Source: Candidatus Thorarchaeota archaeon AB_25
GTDB lineage: Archaea; Asgardarchaeota; Thorarchaeia; Thorarchaeales; Thorarchaeaceae
DNA length: 36,025 nucleotides
Direction of reading: 5' to 3'
Assembly (NCBI GenBank): GCA_001940705.1
Contig: MEHG01000009.1
Location: 1-36,025 of the forward strand
A program made the position numbers and the translations under genes. This document shows positions 1 to 9,401 of this stretch, piece by piece. The notes under the pieces are model-generated. The model searched no databases, had not been told where the DNA came from, and was given only the letters and a program-made list of their open reading frames with translations. Every line of letters starts with the position of its first letter. Within the stretch, counting starts at the first letter, position 1.

Positions 1-92
1 TTGCACTAGTGCTTCAATAGCGTCTGACCTGACGGACTGTCCCTTATTCATGACATGCAAACACATGCTCTGTCGCTGTTCAATCTTGTTGT

Positions 93-2123
93 TTACTCCT
101 TTATTGGAGGCATTACATTAGCATAGCCATCCATAACAACGACACCATCATTGTTGAAGACATCAAAACTAAGACGGCATAGGTTGTTTTCAGGCACTTT
201 TTCTGTCACCTCAACAACAGCTCGTATTTCATCCCCAGGATAGACTGGAGCTTTGAAGTTTACTTTCATATTGAATGCTAGTGTTCCTAGACCAGGTAAT
301 TGAGTACCGATCACACGAGCTACCAATGCGCCACCAATTGGACCATGAGCAATTCGTTTCCCAAACATGGTTGTCGCCGCATATTCCTCATCCATATGGA
401 GCGCATTATAATCACCAGACATCTGAGCGTACAAGTCTATGTGCTCATCTGATACAATCATGGTTGATTCAGCTTTTTCGCCAATCTCGATTTCATCCAA
501 ACTTTTTCCAAGCATAAACTTAGTTTCATCCAATGACTCCTTCTTCTCTGGTTTCTTCTCCGCAGGTTTAGGTACACCTTGAAGAATCTCAGGAGTGAAT
601 CTGAACATCCTGGCGAATTTCATCAGTAGCTCCATGTCATCCGTATCAATAACGACCTTCTCCGTCATCATGGCTTGCATCGCATCAAGTTTCCCAAGCA
701 GAATTTCTCGCCAAGTTGCAGAATCTGTCTTCACGTTCATCTTTGGATTCTCAGAATCTCCTTTCTGGATAGCACACTCTTGATTTTCAATTGTTAGTAA
801 CCATGGGTCCGTGTCATCAAAAGAGAACTGGATAACTGCGGAAACACCTTCAGCACGATCAGGTCGAAATCCATTTGGTATCGCACCCATCATTGTGTCA
901 AAATCTAAATCATCAATCTCTGACGATATTTGAGCTGAAGAATCCCGTCTACTCTCAATATAGACCTCTCGTTGGATTAGAAACCGCAGGATCTCTGAAG
1001 TTCCTCCCCCAATTGTACCCAAGCGAGCGTCCCGGTAAAATCTCTCAAGCGGATAGAAGTCTGTGACATATCCAGCTCCACCACATATCTGAATTGCCAT
1101 ATCACAACATTCTACAGACACTTCACTTGCATAGAGTTTGGCAATTGTTGCTTCCTTTGTGCAGGGAATGTCCTTCTGAATCATTCTTGCTGCTGACATC
1201 ATGAGTAATCTTGCAGCGCGCATTTTCACAGCCATATCTGCAACCTTGAAAGAAACACCTTCAAACCGAGAGATAGGTCTACCAAACTGTTCTCGTTCTT
1301 GGGAGTACGCGACAGCGATTTCGAAAGGAGTCCTCATACAGCCAAGTGCTTCTGCGGCAATACCGATTCTCTCCGAGTCTAGTTCATTCATCAGGATTAG
1401 AAATCCCTGATTCTGTTTTCCAAGTAGATTCTCCTTTGGCACTTTCAGATTGTTGAGGCTAAAATGAGTGATACGAACACCATCACGGCCCATCAAATTG
1501 AAGTCCTTCTCAACCTTGAAACCATTCCAGGAAGTTTCAATTATGAACGCAGACATGCCACTTTTGCTGTCCACTGTTGGATCAGTTATTGCGAACACAA
1601 CAATCTGATCAGCTATACTAGCGTTTGTGATGTACCTCTTTTCACCATTGAGAATCCAACACTCATCGTTCGGATCCCATTTTGCAGTTGTGACCATCCC
1701 TGCGGTGTCACTACCGACGTTAGGTTCAGTTATTGCTAGTGCACCTATTTTCTCTCCTTTTGCTAGTGGAGTCAAATACTTCTGCTTTTGCTCCTCCGTC
1801 CCATATCGAAGAATCGGAATTGCTGACAGAGTGCAGCTAGCTCCAAACATCATAGTTGCAGAGGGACAGACTGCTGAAATTTCCTCTCCAGCAATTAGTT
1901 GATACATGAATGGTTTCTCAGAACCGCCGTATTTCTTTGGAATTAGAAGACCTGACAGTCCGAAATCCCCAAGTTTCATGAAATAACTACGAAAGTCAAA
2001 GTCAGGACTTGTAATTGTATCGACGATTGGTTTGATTTCCTTGTCAACCCAGTTACGCACCTTAGAGCGAAATTCGAGCTCATCCTTTGTATACAGTAGC
2101 GTTTCGTCATTCATCTGAGTCAT
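93..2123 (-). CDS. Acyl-CoA dehydrogenase / SCP2 / MaoC hydratase triple fusion
   Basis: Three domains in 676 residues. Residues 1-390 are an acyl-CoA dehydrogenase (FAD, alpha,beta-dehydrogenation of acyl-CoA). The MCAD catalytic glutamate position is glycine (IGGGTSEI, 371-378), while E251 in LDSERIGIA sits where isovaleryl- and long-chain acyl-CoA dehydrogenases carry their base, so the enzyme should be active with the alternative geometry. Residues about 405-510 resemble an SCP2 lipid-binding domain. A charged linker (516-535) leads to a MaoC hot-dog domain (537-675) with the hydratase-2 signature GDYNALH (D571, N573, H576), which hydrates trans-2-enoyl-CoA to the (R)-3-hydroxy product. 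The reading frame is continuous. The ATG has a GGTG site 8 bases upstream. It is divergent from the aldehyde dehydrogenase. The domain calls for the two ends are firm; SCP2 is less so. Confidence 0.9.
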   Translation of the reverse strand: MTQMNDETLLYTKDELEFRSKVRNWVDKEIKPIVDTITSPDFDFRSYFMKLGDFGLSGLLIPKKYGGSEKPFMYQLIAGEEISAVCPSATMMFGASCTLSAIPILRYGTEEQKQKYLTPLAKGEKIGALAITEPNVGSDTAGMVTTAKWDPNDECWILNGEKRYITNASIADQIVVFAITDPTVDSKSGMSAFIIETSWNGFKVEKDFNLMGRDGVRITHFSLNNLKVPKENLLGKQNQGFLILMNELDSERIGIAAEALGCMRTPFEIAVAYSQEREQFGRPISRFEGVSFKVADMAVKMRAARLLMMSAARMIQKDIPCTKEATIAKLYASEVSVECCDMAIQICGGAGYVTDFYPLERFYRDARLGTIGGGTSEILRFLIQREVYIESRRDSSAQISSEIDDLDFDTMMGAIPNGFRPDRAEGVSAVIQFSFDDTDPWLLTIENQECAIQKGDSENPKMNVKTDSATWREILLGKLDAMQAMMTEKVVIDTDDMELLMKFARMFRFTPEILQGVPKPAEKKPEKKESLDETKFMLGKSLDEIEIGEKAESTMIVSDEHIDLYAQMSGDYNALHMDEEYAATTMFGKRIAHGPIGGALVARVIGTQLPGLGTLAFNMKVNFKAPVYPGDEIRAVVEVTEKVPENNLCRLSFDVFNNDGVVVMDGYANVMPPIKE

Positions 2124-2250
2124 ATATCAGCACCTGCAATCTGATTTGTTTGATTAGACGACCGCTCCCAGTTTAGAAGCTCTTAAATCTCCTCTCATAG
2201 CCGACCAATCCTTGTCTGAATAACAAAATCATAGGAGACTCGAATCCCGT

Positions 2251-3909
2251 ATGCGTTTCTTTGGACATCTAATCAAGGGTGAAAAATCAGAACCAGTCAC
2301 TGGCAAAACCAACTTCTTTCCAAACATGAACCAGGCGATAGGTGATCCCCGACTTCTCTATGCAATGGCGCTCAAAGAGCAGGGTTCGCTCAGCAGATTT
2401 GCAGCTCGTTACTTTTCCAACCAATTACCAGTTAAGGTTCCTGAAATTCGGTTGTTAAAGGACTACATCAGAGAGCATGGATATCCGCAGGCGTCAAAAG
2501 ATGAAATCCAAGAGATGCTGTTTGCTGAGTATGCTATTGGCGGAGCTCGGGAAGCAGCGGATGCGTGTGAAGAGGCGCACTCTATTCGTCATCTAATGCA
2601 TAAGGAGCAGTACAAGAAAGGCAAAGGACTTACTCTCAAGGAACGTGCAGAAGGGCTGATTAAAGTTGGTGAAATCCTGTGGAAGCATTTTGATGTTTTC
2701 CGAGAGATTGGCATTGCAGAAGGAACCCCTGTAAAGTTGTTTGAGTGGCAGACAAAAGGTGTCTTCAACACATTATACAAAGATCACATTGAATATGCTA
2801 GTTCCAAGATAGAGTCTGAAGAAATACCCAGTGCAAAGGAGGGTGAAACCACAATCCTAAGTCGCTATCCATTTGGCGCAGTCGGTATCTTTCCACCCTA
2901 TAATGCAGCCATTGGTTTGGGAGGAATGGCAATTATCTCTAGCTACTGGGCAGGGAATGCTACAGTCACAAGAACTCCCTCGAAAATGCCACTCACCAAT
3001 ATGGAACTGGCATATGTCTTGACTGAAGCCATGAAGGAATTAGATTTTCCTCACAGCGCGTTTCAGTCAGTTATCGGGCCAGCCCGTAGCATAGCTAAGT
3101 ACATGGTGAATGAGTCGCCGTTGAATGCAATGGTTTACTATGGTGATTCAGATATTGGTCTAGAATTGATGTCTCAAGCAGTAAGAAGAGGCCTCCATTT
3201 CATTCCAGAACTAGCTGGAAGTGGTGCAAGCCTTGTTTGGAAGGATGTAGATGTTGACAGAGTGGCAGACTACGTAAATCATGCTCGCTTCTTTGGTTCA
3301 GGACAAATCTGCTTAGCCGCTAAAAGATTATTCTTGCATGAAGAAATTTATGATGATTTCATTGAAGAGCTTATTGAAAGAAGTCAGAATTTGAAAGTAG
3401 GTCTCCCTGCTGATCCCAACACGGACTTGCCAATTATTGGGGCTCGTGCGCTTTACCAGAATATTGACATGATTCGTGAAGCAGTGAGCAAAGGTGCTAA
3501 GTTGGAAGCTGGCGGTTATCGGTTGAATGCGCAGGGAGAAAGAGATGAATCCGGTTTATTCTATAAACCAACAATTCTCAGTGATGTGGCTCTCGACTGC
3601 AAGATGTGGTATCATGAAACATTCGGTCCAGTCTTACCAGTCATGAAAATCAGCTCATTTGAAGAAGCTATCACCCAGGCAAACAACACGCCTTATGGAC
3701 TTCGAACCTCGGTGTATAGTGAAGACCCAGAAATATGGCAACACTTCTTCGATGAAATTCAAGCTCCAGGGATTGCTGTAAATACGGACCATCTACACTT
3801 TGATGATTACTATCCCCATCTGGGTGGTTTGAAGACCAGTGGTTTGTTCGGTGGCAAGTACTTCTATGAAGTCCTTACGTATCTGAAGTATATGCATCTT
3901 CCAAAGTAA
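2251..3909 (+). CDS. Aldehyde dehydrogenase family protein
   Basis: NAD(P)-dependent aldehyde dehydrogenase superfamily, oxidising an aldehyde to the acid or acyl-CoA. Residues 204-500 carry the fold signatures: PPYN (N218, oxyanion-hole asparagine), ELAGSGA with general-base E320, GSGQIC with nucleophile C354, and ETFGPVLPV at 456-464. The protein (552 residues) is longer than the usual 480-500, with an extended N-terminal part of roughly 80 residues. An AGGAG sits 13 bases before the ATG. It is divergent from the acyl-CoA dehydrogenase fusion and convergent with the GNAT gene 12 bases away. The substrate cannot be read from the sequence; the neighbourhood suggests a fatty or short-chain aldehyde. 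Confidence 0.88.
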   Translation: MRFFGHLIKGEKSEPVTGKTNFFPNMNQAIGDPRLLYAMALKEQGSLSRFAARYFSNQLPVKVPEIRLLKDYIREHGYPQASKDEIQEMLFAEYAIGGAREAADACEEAHSIRHLMHKEQYKKGKGLTLKERAEGLIKVGEILWKHFDVFREIGIAEGTPVKLFEWQTKGVFNTLYKDHIEYASSKIESEEIPSAKEGETTILSRYPFGAVGIFPPYNAAIGLGGMAIISSYWAGNATVTRTPSKMPLTNMELAYVLTEAMKELDFPHSAFQSVIGPARSIAKYMVNESPLNAMVYYGDSDIGLELMSQAVRRGLHFIPELAGSGASLVWKDVDVDRVADYVNHARFFGSGQICLAAKRLFLHEEIYDDFIEELIERSQNLKVGLPADPNTDLPIIGARALYQNIDMIREAVSKGAKLEAGGYRLNAQGERDESGLFYKPTILSDVALDCKMWYHETFGPVLPVMKISSFEEAITQANNTPYGLRTSVYSEDPEIWQHFFDEIQAPGIAVNTDHLHFDDYYPHLGGLKTSGLFGGKYFYEVLTYLKYMHLPK

Positions 3910-3921
3910 CAAACCCGCAAC

Positions 3922-4407
3922 TCAAAGAGGTCGTTCATACAATTGAACTATCATGCCCTCTGCTTGTTCGTAAGGTTCTTTCCAAGGACTAAAACCAAAT
4001 TTCTTCATGAGTTTCTCACCGACTTTTTGCCCAACTAGGATATTACAGTAATTTCGTTTGCACCCAAGGGCACGTCCGTATTCTGCAAATTGCATATACA
4101 TCGCAGACGCAAGACCTGTGGTTCTACATTCAGGTCGGACAGTCTGATGTTCGCCATACAGACCCTTGTCAGTAATTTTGGCTTTGTAGAGGCCAACGAT
4201 TCTTCCTTGGAGCCGGCTTCCGAAGTAGTGGTAGCCATTCCTCAAATCCTCAATAATTTGCTCAGGAGTGTACATTCTCTGTTTTCGCCAGTGTTCAGGA
4301 TATTCCTTAGCCAATGGCCATACCTGTCTGAAGAGCTCTGAGATCTCTTTGGCATCTTCTTCACGAAACTCAATGATACGAATTTCTTCAGCAGGATACT
4401 CTTCCAT
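3922..4407 (-). CDS. GNAT family N-acetyltransferase
   Basis: A 161-residue single-domain GNAT protein that would transfer an acetyl group from acetyl-CoA to an unknown amine. The acetyl-CoA pyrophosphate-binding motif A is RTTGLA (95-100) on the expected strand-helix turn, and the C-terminal motif-B region is GEKLMKKFGF (130-139). It is probably the last gene of the long minus-strand series that starts at glpA, 51 bases after the radical SAM gene. GNAT genes are known to accompany radical SAM proteins of the MSMEG_0568 family in Nit1C clusters, so this pair may be functionally linked. Whether this GNAT belongs to the same subfamily as those partners cannot be told by eye. Confidence 0.85.
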   Translation of the reverse strand: MEEYPAEEIRIIEFREEDAKEISELFRQVWPLAKEYPEHWRKQRMYTPEQIIEDLRNGYHYFGSRLQGRIVGLYKAKITDKGLYGEHQTVRPECRTTGLASAMYMQFAEYGRALGCKRNYCNILVGQKVGEKLMKKFGFSPWKEPYEQAEGMIVQLYERPL

Positions 4408-4458
4408 GACTCTCAGAAAGACAGTTGATAATCAGGGCTATAACTGCTAGGATGCGGT

Positions 4459-5586
4459 CTATTTCTGAGTCTGAGCCGCCCAATCATACGCTTCTTGGTT
4501 TGGAGTGCATCCACCACATCTGTGACAGCCTGCAACCGTATTCTCTGGATTTAGGTCATTCTTATAGAGAATTGTCCCAATGCTCTGGTACAGGTTAATT
4601 GAGGATTCTATATCGTCAACATATGTTGGAATATAGTCTGCGAGTTGACTTCCTCGAGACGGTCGAACTGGAGTGACAACAGGTAAAACTCCAACCTCAG
4701 CCAATTCTTCAGCCAACGCCAACGTCTGGCCTGGATCTTCTCCGAGACCGTGTAGTAAGAAGGTACTGACATTCCCTCTCTCAAAGAAGTCAAGTGCATG
4801 TTGCCAGCTCCTACGGTATAGATCAAGGGGTCCATACTGGAACTTACCAGGGCACATCTCTTCTCGAATTGATTCATCTGCACTCTCTATATGCATTCCA
4901 ACAGCATTTGCACCAGCATTAGCTACATCACGAATCATGTCTTTTGCAACAGGAGGCTCAAACTGGATACCAATTGGAATGTTACTGGTTTCTCGAATAG
5001 CTTCTATAATTAACATCAAGGGGTCTATACCAACATCAGGGGTTTCAGGCGTTCCAGTTGTCAGTAGGACATCCTCAGCAACACCCTCTCGTTCTGCCGC
5101 ACGCAAGACCTCAACGATTTGTTCTGGAGTCTTTTCGAGAACAGTGTCACCCGACATATGCGATGTTGGGATTGTGCAGAACTTACACTGGGTCCCATGT
5201 GTCCAATACCTGCATGCCTGATAGACAGTCGTTGCCAAGGTTCGAGTTCCATGTAATAATGCAATCTTATGATAGGGGATACCCTCATCGGTGGTCAAAT
5301 CGTAGAATTTAGGTTTTGGAACCATCTTGAGTTCAATTTTATTATCGTAGATCCAGATGTTTGGGTCATCTGTTGGCTCAAGAGTTGCAGATTTGAATTT
5401 CTTGGCAATCTCACCTTGCCTGATGGGAATTCCACAAGGTCTACCATTTGGAAGGACGAAGTATCTACCACCTACTGGTCCAGCCCCTCCCGTTCGGCCT
5501 TTCCACTGACTCTCAGGAAGACTAGCACCCTCTGTTAAGAGGCGCACCTTCAGTCGAAGTAGCTCTTCTCCGTCCATGTTAGTCAC
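4459..5586 (-). CDS. Radical SAM protein, MSMEG_0568-like
   Basis: Radical SAM enzyme with an unusual cluster motif: C125-x8-C134-x2-C137 (QACRYWTHGTQCKFCTI) instead of CxxxCxxC. Before it come GGAGPV (33-38) and KPKFYDLTTDEGIPYHKIAL (91-110), both of which I recognise from the MSMEG_0568/Sll0785 family of Nit1C operons. A C-terminal CxxCxxC (C354, C357, C360) may bind a second cluster or zinc. The reaction of that family is unknown to me. The gene begins 19 bases after the CCG protein, with GTG at 5586 or ATG at 5577 as possible starts; neither has a strong ribosome site. No nitrilase or other Nit1C gene is in the window apart from the neighbouring GNAT. Confidence 0.75.
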   Translation of the reverse strand: MTNMDGEELLRLKVRLLTEGASLPESQWKGRTGGAGPVGGRYFVLPNGRPCGIPIRQGEIAKKFKSATLEPTDDPNIWIYDNKIELKMVPKPKFYDLTTDEGIPYHKIALLHGTRTLATTVYQACRYWTHGTQCKFCTIPTSHMSGDTVLEKTPEQIVEVLRAAEREGVAEDVLLTTGTPETPDVGIDPLMLIIEAIRETSNIPIGIQFEPPVAKDMIRDVANAGANAVGMHIESADESIREEMCPGKFQYGPLDLYRRSWQHALDFFERGNVSTFLLHGLGEDPGQTLALAEELAEVGVLPVVTPVRPSRGSQLADYIPTYVDDIESSINLYQSIGTILYKNDLNPENTVAGCHRCGGCTPNQEAYDWAAQTQK

Positions 5587-5605
5587 GATACTCTATTTTC
5601 AAGGT

Positions 5606-6730
5606 CTAATCTGCTTTCACATCGCGGCCCTTTGTTCCGTGCATTACAAACTCTGGTAGGTCAAGAACCGTTATGGTCTCACCTGATTGTGAGTCTAACA
5701 TTTCCTTACAAAATGGACATGATGTCACAAGATACCGTGCGTCGACATTTGTTGCGTGACGAATTCGCTCTGCACCGATTTTCTTTGCATGCTCTGGAAA
5801 TAAGGTTCTGAGTCCAGCACCATTGCCGCAGCACATTGCGTTATCCTTATTCCGCTCCATCTCAATAACTGGAGAGCCAGAAACTCGTTCAATTACATCT
5901 CGTGGTGCATCATACACACCAGAATGACGTCCTAGATGACAAGGATCATGATATGTGATTAGTCCATCATACTCACAAGTGGATAGTTTTTCCAAAGAGT
6001 TACCCAAGAACTCACTGATGTGCCGTACGGGTTTGTTAAGTTTGCGTTTATTTTCAGAGTAATCAGAAGTGAGCACCCGATAGCAGCCAGGACATGTTAC
6101 CAAAATCTCCTCAGCATCTATGCTATTCAGTACCTCAACATTATGAGCTGCCAGTTCCAGACCAGACTCTAGGTCTCCAGTCCTGATTAGCGGACTTCCA
6201 CAGCACCACTCATCAGGTGTGACCTCAACTGAGTATCCAAGTTGTTCAAGAAGGGATACAGTATCCTGAGCATTATCTTTCTCTCGGTAAGCTGCTGTGC
6301 AGCCAGTAAAGTACAGGATTTTCGGTCCCTTTGAGTCGCCGGTTTTCATCCAATCATTCCTTTTAGAATGGTCTTCTCCAAATGGATTGTGAGTCTCTTT
6401 GACAATGCTTGTAAGTCGAGATATGCCTTCAGGCTGCCGGTTAGTCTTCACCAGTTCTCGCCGTTTATTTTCAACAAGAGTGGCAATGTCAATTTCAGGT
6501 TTACACCAAGTTAGACAGTGACTACATTCAAGACACTGGTATAGTACTTCCACTCCACGTTCATCTATATCACGAGTGCCAGTGGTTTCGTGATGCATTA
6601 TTAGCGCGCGTCCGTGAGGTGTAGGTGCATCTGATCTCCAGGCAAAGAATGTAGGACACACATGCCTGCACATCTTTGGACAACCTGCGCACATCCTCAC
6701 CTGTTCCGCAATCTTATCCGGTTCTGTCAC
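5606..6730 (-). CDS. CCG-domain Fe-S oxidoreductase subunit
   Basis: 374-residue electron-transfer protein of the GlpC/HdrD/LldE type. Two [4Fe-4S] sites lie at C14, C17, C21, C25 and C66, C69, C72, C76. Two CCG domains follow: C144, C176-C177, C213/C216, and HDPCHL C264, C300-C301, C338/C341. Such proteins carry electrons from a flavoprotein to quinone or heterodisulfide-type acceptors. The start is a GTG overlapping the stop of the upstream AGPS-like flavoprotein (GTGA), with a GGGGGTG site 5 bases before it, so the two are translationally coupled and probably form a complex. No membrane segment is visible, so the protein is cytoplasmic or peripheral. Confidence 0.88.
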   Translation of the reverse strand: MTEPDKIAEQVRMCAGCPKMCRHVCPTFFAWRSDAPTPHGRALIMHHETTGTRDIDERGVEVLYQCLECSHCLTWCKPEIDIATLVENKRRELVKTNRQPEGISRLTSIVKETHNPFGEDHSKRNDWMKTGDSKGPKILYFTGCTAAYREKDNAQDTVSLLEQLGYSVEVTPDEWCCGSPLIRTGDLESGLELAAHNVEVLNSIDAEEILVTCPGCYRVLTSDYSENKRKLNKPVRHISEFLGNSLEKLSTCEYDGLITYHDPCHLGRHSGVYDAPRDVIERVSGSPVIEMERNKDNAMCCGNGAGLRTLFPEHAKKIGAERIRHATNVDARYLVTSCPFCKEMLDSQSGETITVLDLPEFVMHGTKGRDVKAD

Positions 6731-8154
6731 TCACGCACCCCCAAACCAAGCTTTCCAGGGTTCATGATGCCATTGGGATCCAAGGCATCTTTGATCTTCT
6801 TCAGAACCGAAAAACCAGATCCCAATTCATCCGCAGTGTAAGTACTGCGAGATAGACCAACACCATGTTGATGGCTCATTGTCCCTCCCTCTCTAAGGCA
6901 AGCCGCAACTCCATCTTCAAAGATCTTGTTGTAGGTCGCCCAAGCAGTTTCTGCATCAGCTTGCGATGAGTAGAATATCATGTAGATACTACCACCATTC
7001 TGATACATGTGAGAGAAATGAGAAATGACAAATACGTCATAAGCTTCCATAGCTTTCTTCATTGCGTGATACACATTCTCAAGCTTGTCATAAGTTGCAA
7101 CAATATCGATAGTATCAACTACAGTATAACCCGCAGTTGTTAGACGTGTTGGGTAGTACATATCATAGCGATGTTCCCACCAACGTTTTGCAATACTCTC
7201 TCCCAGATCAGTTCCACCCTCTGTCCTGCACAAATCGAGCGATCTTGCTTCGTCGATTTCAACTTTCTTTGAGGCTCCATCAAATGCTAAGAGTAGTATG
7301 CAATGGCCTTCTTCGAAATCAAAATGCATAGAAAAGCTATATGATGCATCTTCTGGGTCATAGAGTCGAGCTACTGAAGGAACTATTCCTTCCCGAAAAA
7401 TCTTGCGTATAGCCTCAAGCCCACTATGGACATCAGGGAAACTCAAACTACAAAACCGTCGCTCTTCAGGTAGTAAGAACAGCCGCAGAGTTGCTTCAGT
7501 GATAACTCCCAACGTACCCTCTGAACCAACGAAGAGTTCTCGTAAATCAGGACCTACGGAATGACGAGGTACAGCTTTTGTAGAAACAACTGAGCCATCA
7601 GGAAGGACCATCTCAAGACCTAGGGTCAGATCCTCAATTTTACCATATAGAGAAGACATCGACCCCCCAGACCGAGTTGCAATGAATCCTCCAATATTTG
7701 ATGCTCGTGATGACGTAGGAGTATGTCCAGTGGTGTATCCGTGACGATTTACTTCTTCTTCAAGGTCTATGCCCATGACTCCAGCTTGGACTCTTACAGT
7801 CATAGAGGAATGATCTATTTCGTAGATTTTGTTGAACCGTTTGAGGTCAAGGTGAATACCCCCATAGACAGGTACGGTTCCTCCACAGGTTCCAGCTCCA
7901 CCACCTACAGGTATGACTGGGATTCTCAGCTCATTTGCTACAACCAGAACCTGTGAGACCTCATCTGTACTTCCTGGAAAAACAACTAGGTCTGCTTGGG
8001 GTAGTATCTCACTTGCGCGAATCTTAGCCAAACTAAGTGGCCAAGCATCATGCGCGTTCAAAATCCTGTCCGTTTCGAGTTCGGTGATGTTATCTTTGCC
8101 AACAATCTTGATAATCCTGCTCAGAGCTTTCCGCTTCGTTTTTTCATCAACCAT
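6727..8154 (-). CDS. FAD-linked oxidase, alkyl-DHAP synthase-like
   Basis: Flavoprotein of the VAO/PCMH family, 475 residues from the ATG at 8154 (GGTG 8 bases upstream, 7 bases after the preceding stop); 12 further residues would be added from an upstream start I consider less likely. The FAD pyrophosphate loop is PVGGGAGTCGG (82-92), then SEGTLGVITEATLRL (211-225), a FAD-oxidase C domain and SHQHGVG (427-433). The layout and the GGTMSHQHGVG motif resemble alkyldihydroxyacetonephosphate synthase more than D-lactate or glycolate dehydrogenases, although AGPS has SHHHGVG. It sits between two CCG Fe-S proteins in a glp operon, which would suit a 2-hydroxyacid or glycerol-phosphate dehydrogenase. 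The substrate is therefore open. Confidence 0.85.
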   Translation of the reverse strand: MVDEKTKRKALSRIIKIVGKDNITELETDRILNAHDAWPLSLAKIRASEILPQADLVVFPGSTDEVSQVLVVANELRIPVIPVGGGAGTCGGTVPVYGGIHLDLKRFNKIYEIDHSSMTVRVQAGVMGIDLEEEVNRHGYTTGHTPTSSRASNIGGFIATRSGGSMSSLYGKIEDLTLGLEMVLPDGSVVSTKAVPRHSVGPDLRELFVGSEGTLGVITEATLRLFLLPEERRFCSLSFPDVHSGLEAIRKIFREGIVPSVARLYDPEDASYSFSMHFDFEEGHCILLLAFDGASKKVEIDEARSLDLCRTEGGTDLGESIAKRWWEHRYDMYYPTRLTTAGYTVVDTIDIVATYDKLENVYHAMKKAMEAYDVFVISHFSHMYQNGGSIYMIFYSSQADAETAWATYNKIFEDGVAACLREGGTMSHQHGVGLSRSTYTADELGSGFSVLKKIKDALDPNGIMNPGKLGLGVRE

Positions 8155-8161
8155 TTGTGAT

Positions 8162-9400
8162 TCACCTTTTCTTCGGAAGTCTTTGAGCAATGAATACTGT
8201 CAGGTCATCGACCTCAACTGAACTACCAGCTTTGAAGAGATTACTCTCAATTTGTGCGGTACAAAGAGGACAGGGAGTCACAAGTCTATCCGCGCCAGTT
8301 TTCTGGATAGCCTTCATGTTCTCCTTGACAACAGCATTAGCCACATCACTAGCATGGTATGCGACCAACCCACCCCCACCACAACACGAGTCATACGCTT
8401 CTGATTCAGAAACTCTCACGCTTGGTAGCGCACGAAGAATGTTGAGAGCGTGTTCCATGATCTGACGAGATGTATGTTTAATGAGGTGGCAAGGATCATG
8501 AACTGTGACATGTACTTCTGTCAGCTCCGGGGGTTTGTCCATCGCTTTTCTCATTCTCTCAAGGCCAATCTCTTCAACCAAGAATTCCAAGATATGAATA
8601 GTTGGAATACCCCAATCATAGTTGTGTGAGATGTCGGATAAGTTGGAGGTACAGCCTGCACATGTGGTGACTACTGTCTTTGTTCCTAGTCGCATCACCT
8701 TCTCTTTTAGCTGTTCTGCCAAGGATCTTGCAGTTTCATTATCACCAATCAGGCGAGCAGGTAGTCCACAGCATGACATCTCATCAAGTAACGTATAGTC
8801 AACATCAAAATAATCTAAAATCACCTTTGCTGCTTCTCGAACCTCTTGAGCTCGTTCCTCCGCTTGACATCCTGGATAGAATAGAACCTCAGCTTTATCG
8901 AGGTTCTTGTCTTGTACAAATGGGAGTCCTAGTCGTTCAAGTCGCATATCTCTGCTCTCTGCTTTCTCTGCTTTATCCTCCCAGGGTTCGAATGCTAAAT
9001 TGTACTTAGTGAGGATTTCTCGAACCATATAGAGCCCTTTGGGAACTAGATCACGGCGATGCTCGAAGATTCTTGCACGGATTAGATTGACTACTTCAGG
9101 GATATCGACATTCTTTGGGCAGACTTCACGACAGGTTCCACATCCTGTACACAGGTATACTATTTCAGCAGTTGACCAGAACTCAGGTGGAGATCTACTT
9201 AATTCCACTGCGATACTTCGAGGTCCACTGAACCTGTCTATCCCCACAGCGGCAACCACAGGACAGTGGGATAAGCAGAGACCGCAGTTTATGCAGCTCT
9301 CTACTGAATTCACAGCCTCAAACTCATGTGGATGATATGGAGTTATTCGCTCTTCCTTAAGCGTGCTCTTCGCATACTCAAAAGCTTCATCCTCATTCAT
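8162..9400 (-). CDS. GlpC-like Fe-S / CCG-domain protein
   Basis: 412 residues, likely the electron-transfer subunit of anaerobic glycerol-3-phosphate dehydrogenase. [4Fe-4S] sites: C36, C39, C42, C46 and C84, C87, C90, C94. CCG domains: YPGC (C178), C210-C211, C247/C250, and HDPCHL (C304), C339-C340, C377/C380. The start at 9400 is chosen because AAGGAGGTG ends 7 bases before this ATG and the GlpB stop ends one base upstream; the longer open frame reaching 9469 would overlap glpB. The position directly after glpA and glpB supports the GlpC role. It is a paralogue of the second CCG protein downstream; one may serve GlpAB and the other the AGPS-like flavoprotein. Confidence 0.88.
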   Translation of the reverse strand: MNEDEAFEYAKSTLKEERITPYHPHEFEAVNSVESCINCGLCLSHCPVVAAVGIDRFSGPRSIAVELSRSPPEFWSTAEIVYLCTGCGTCREVCPKNVDIPEVVNLIRARIFEHRRDLVPKGLYMVREILTKYNLAFEPWEDKAEKAESRDMRLERLGLPFVQDKNLDKAEVLFYPGCQAEERAQEVREAAKVILDYFDVDYTLLDEMSCCGLPARLIGDNETARSLAEQLKEKVMRLGTKTVVTTCAGCTSNLSDISHNYDWGIPTIHILEFLVEEIGLERMRKAMDKPPELTEVHVTVHDPCHLIKHTSRQIMEHALNILRALPSVRVSESEAYDSCCGGGGLVAYHASDVANAVVKENMKAIQKTGADRLVTPCPLCTAQIESNLFKAGSSVEVDDLTVFIAQRLPKKR

Positions 9401-9401
9401 G

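Noticed and set aside
1-66. Possible start of a minus-strand gene (ATG 66 or 51, reading off the left edge)
   Set aside because: Only 17-22 codons are visible, with no ribosome site; too little to support.
8980-9000. GGTTCGAATGC, similar to a tRNA T-loop
   Set aside because: It lies inside the GlpC-like gene and no cloverleaf can be built around it.
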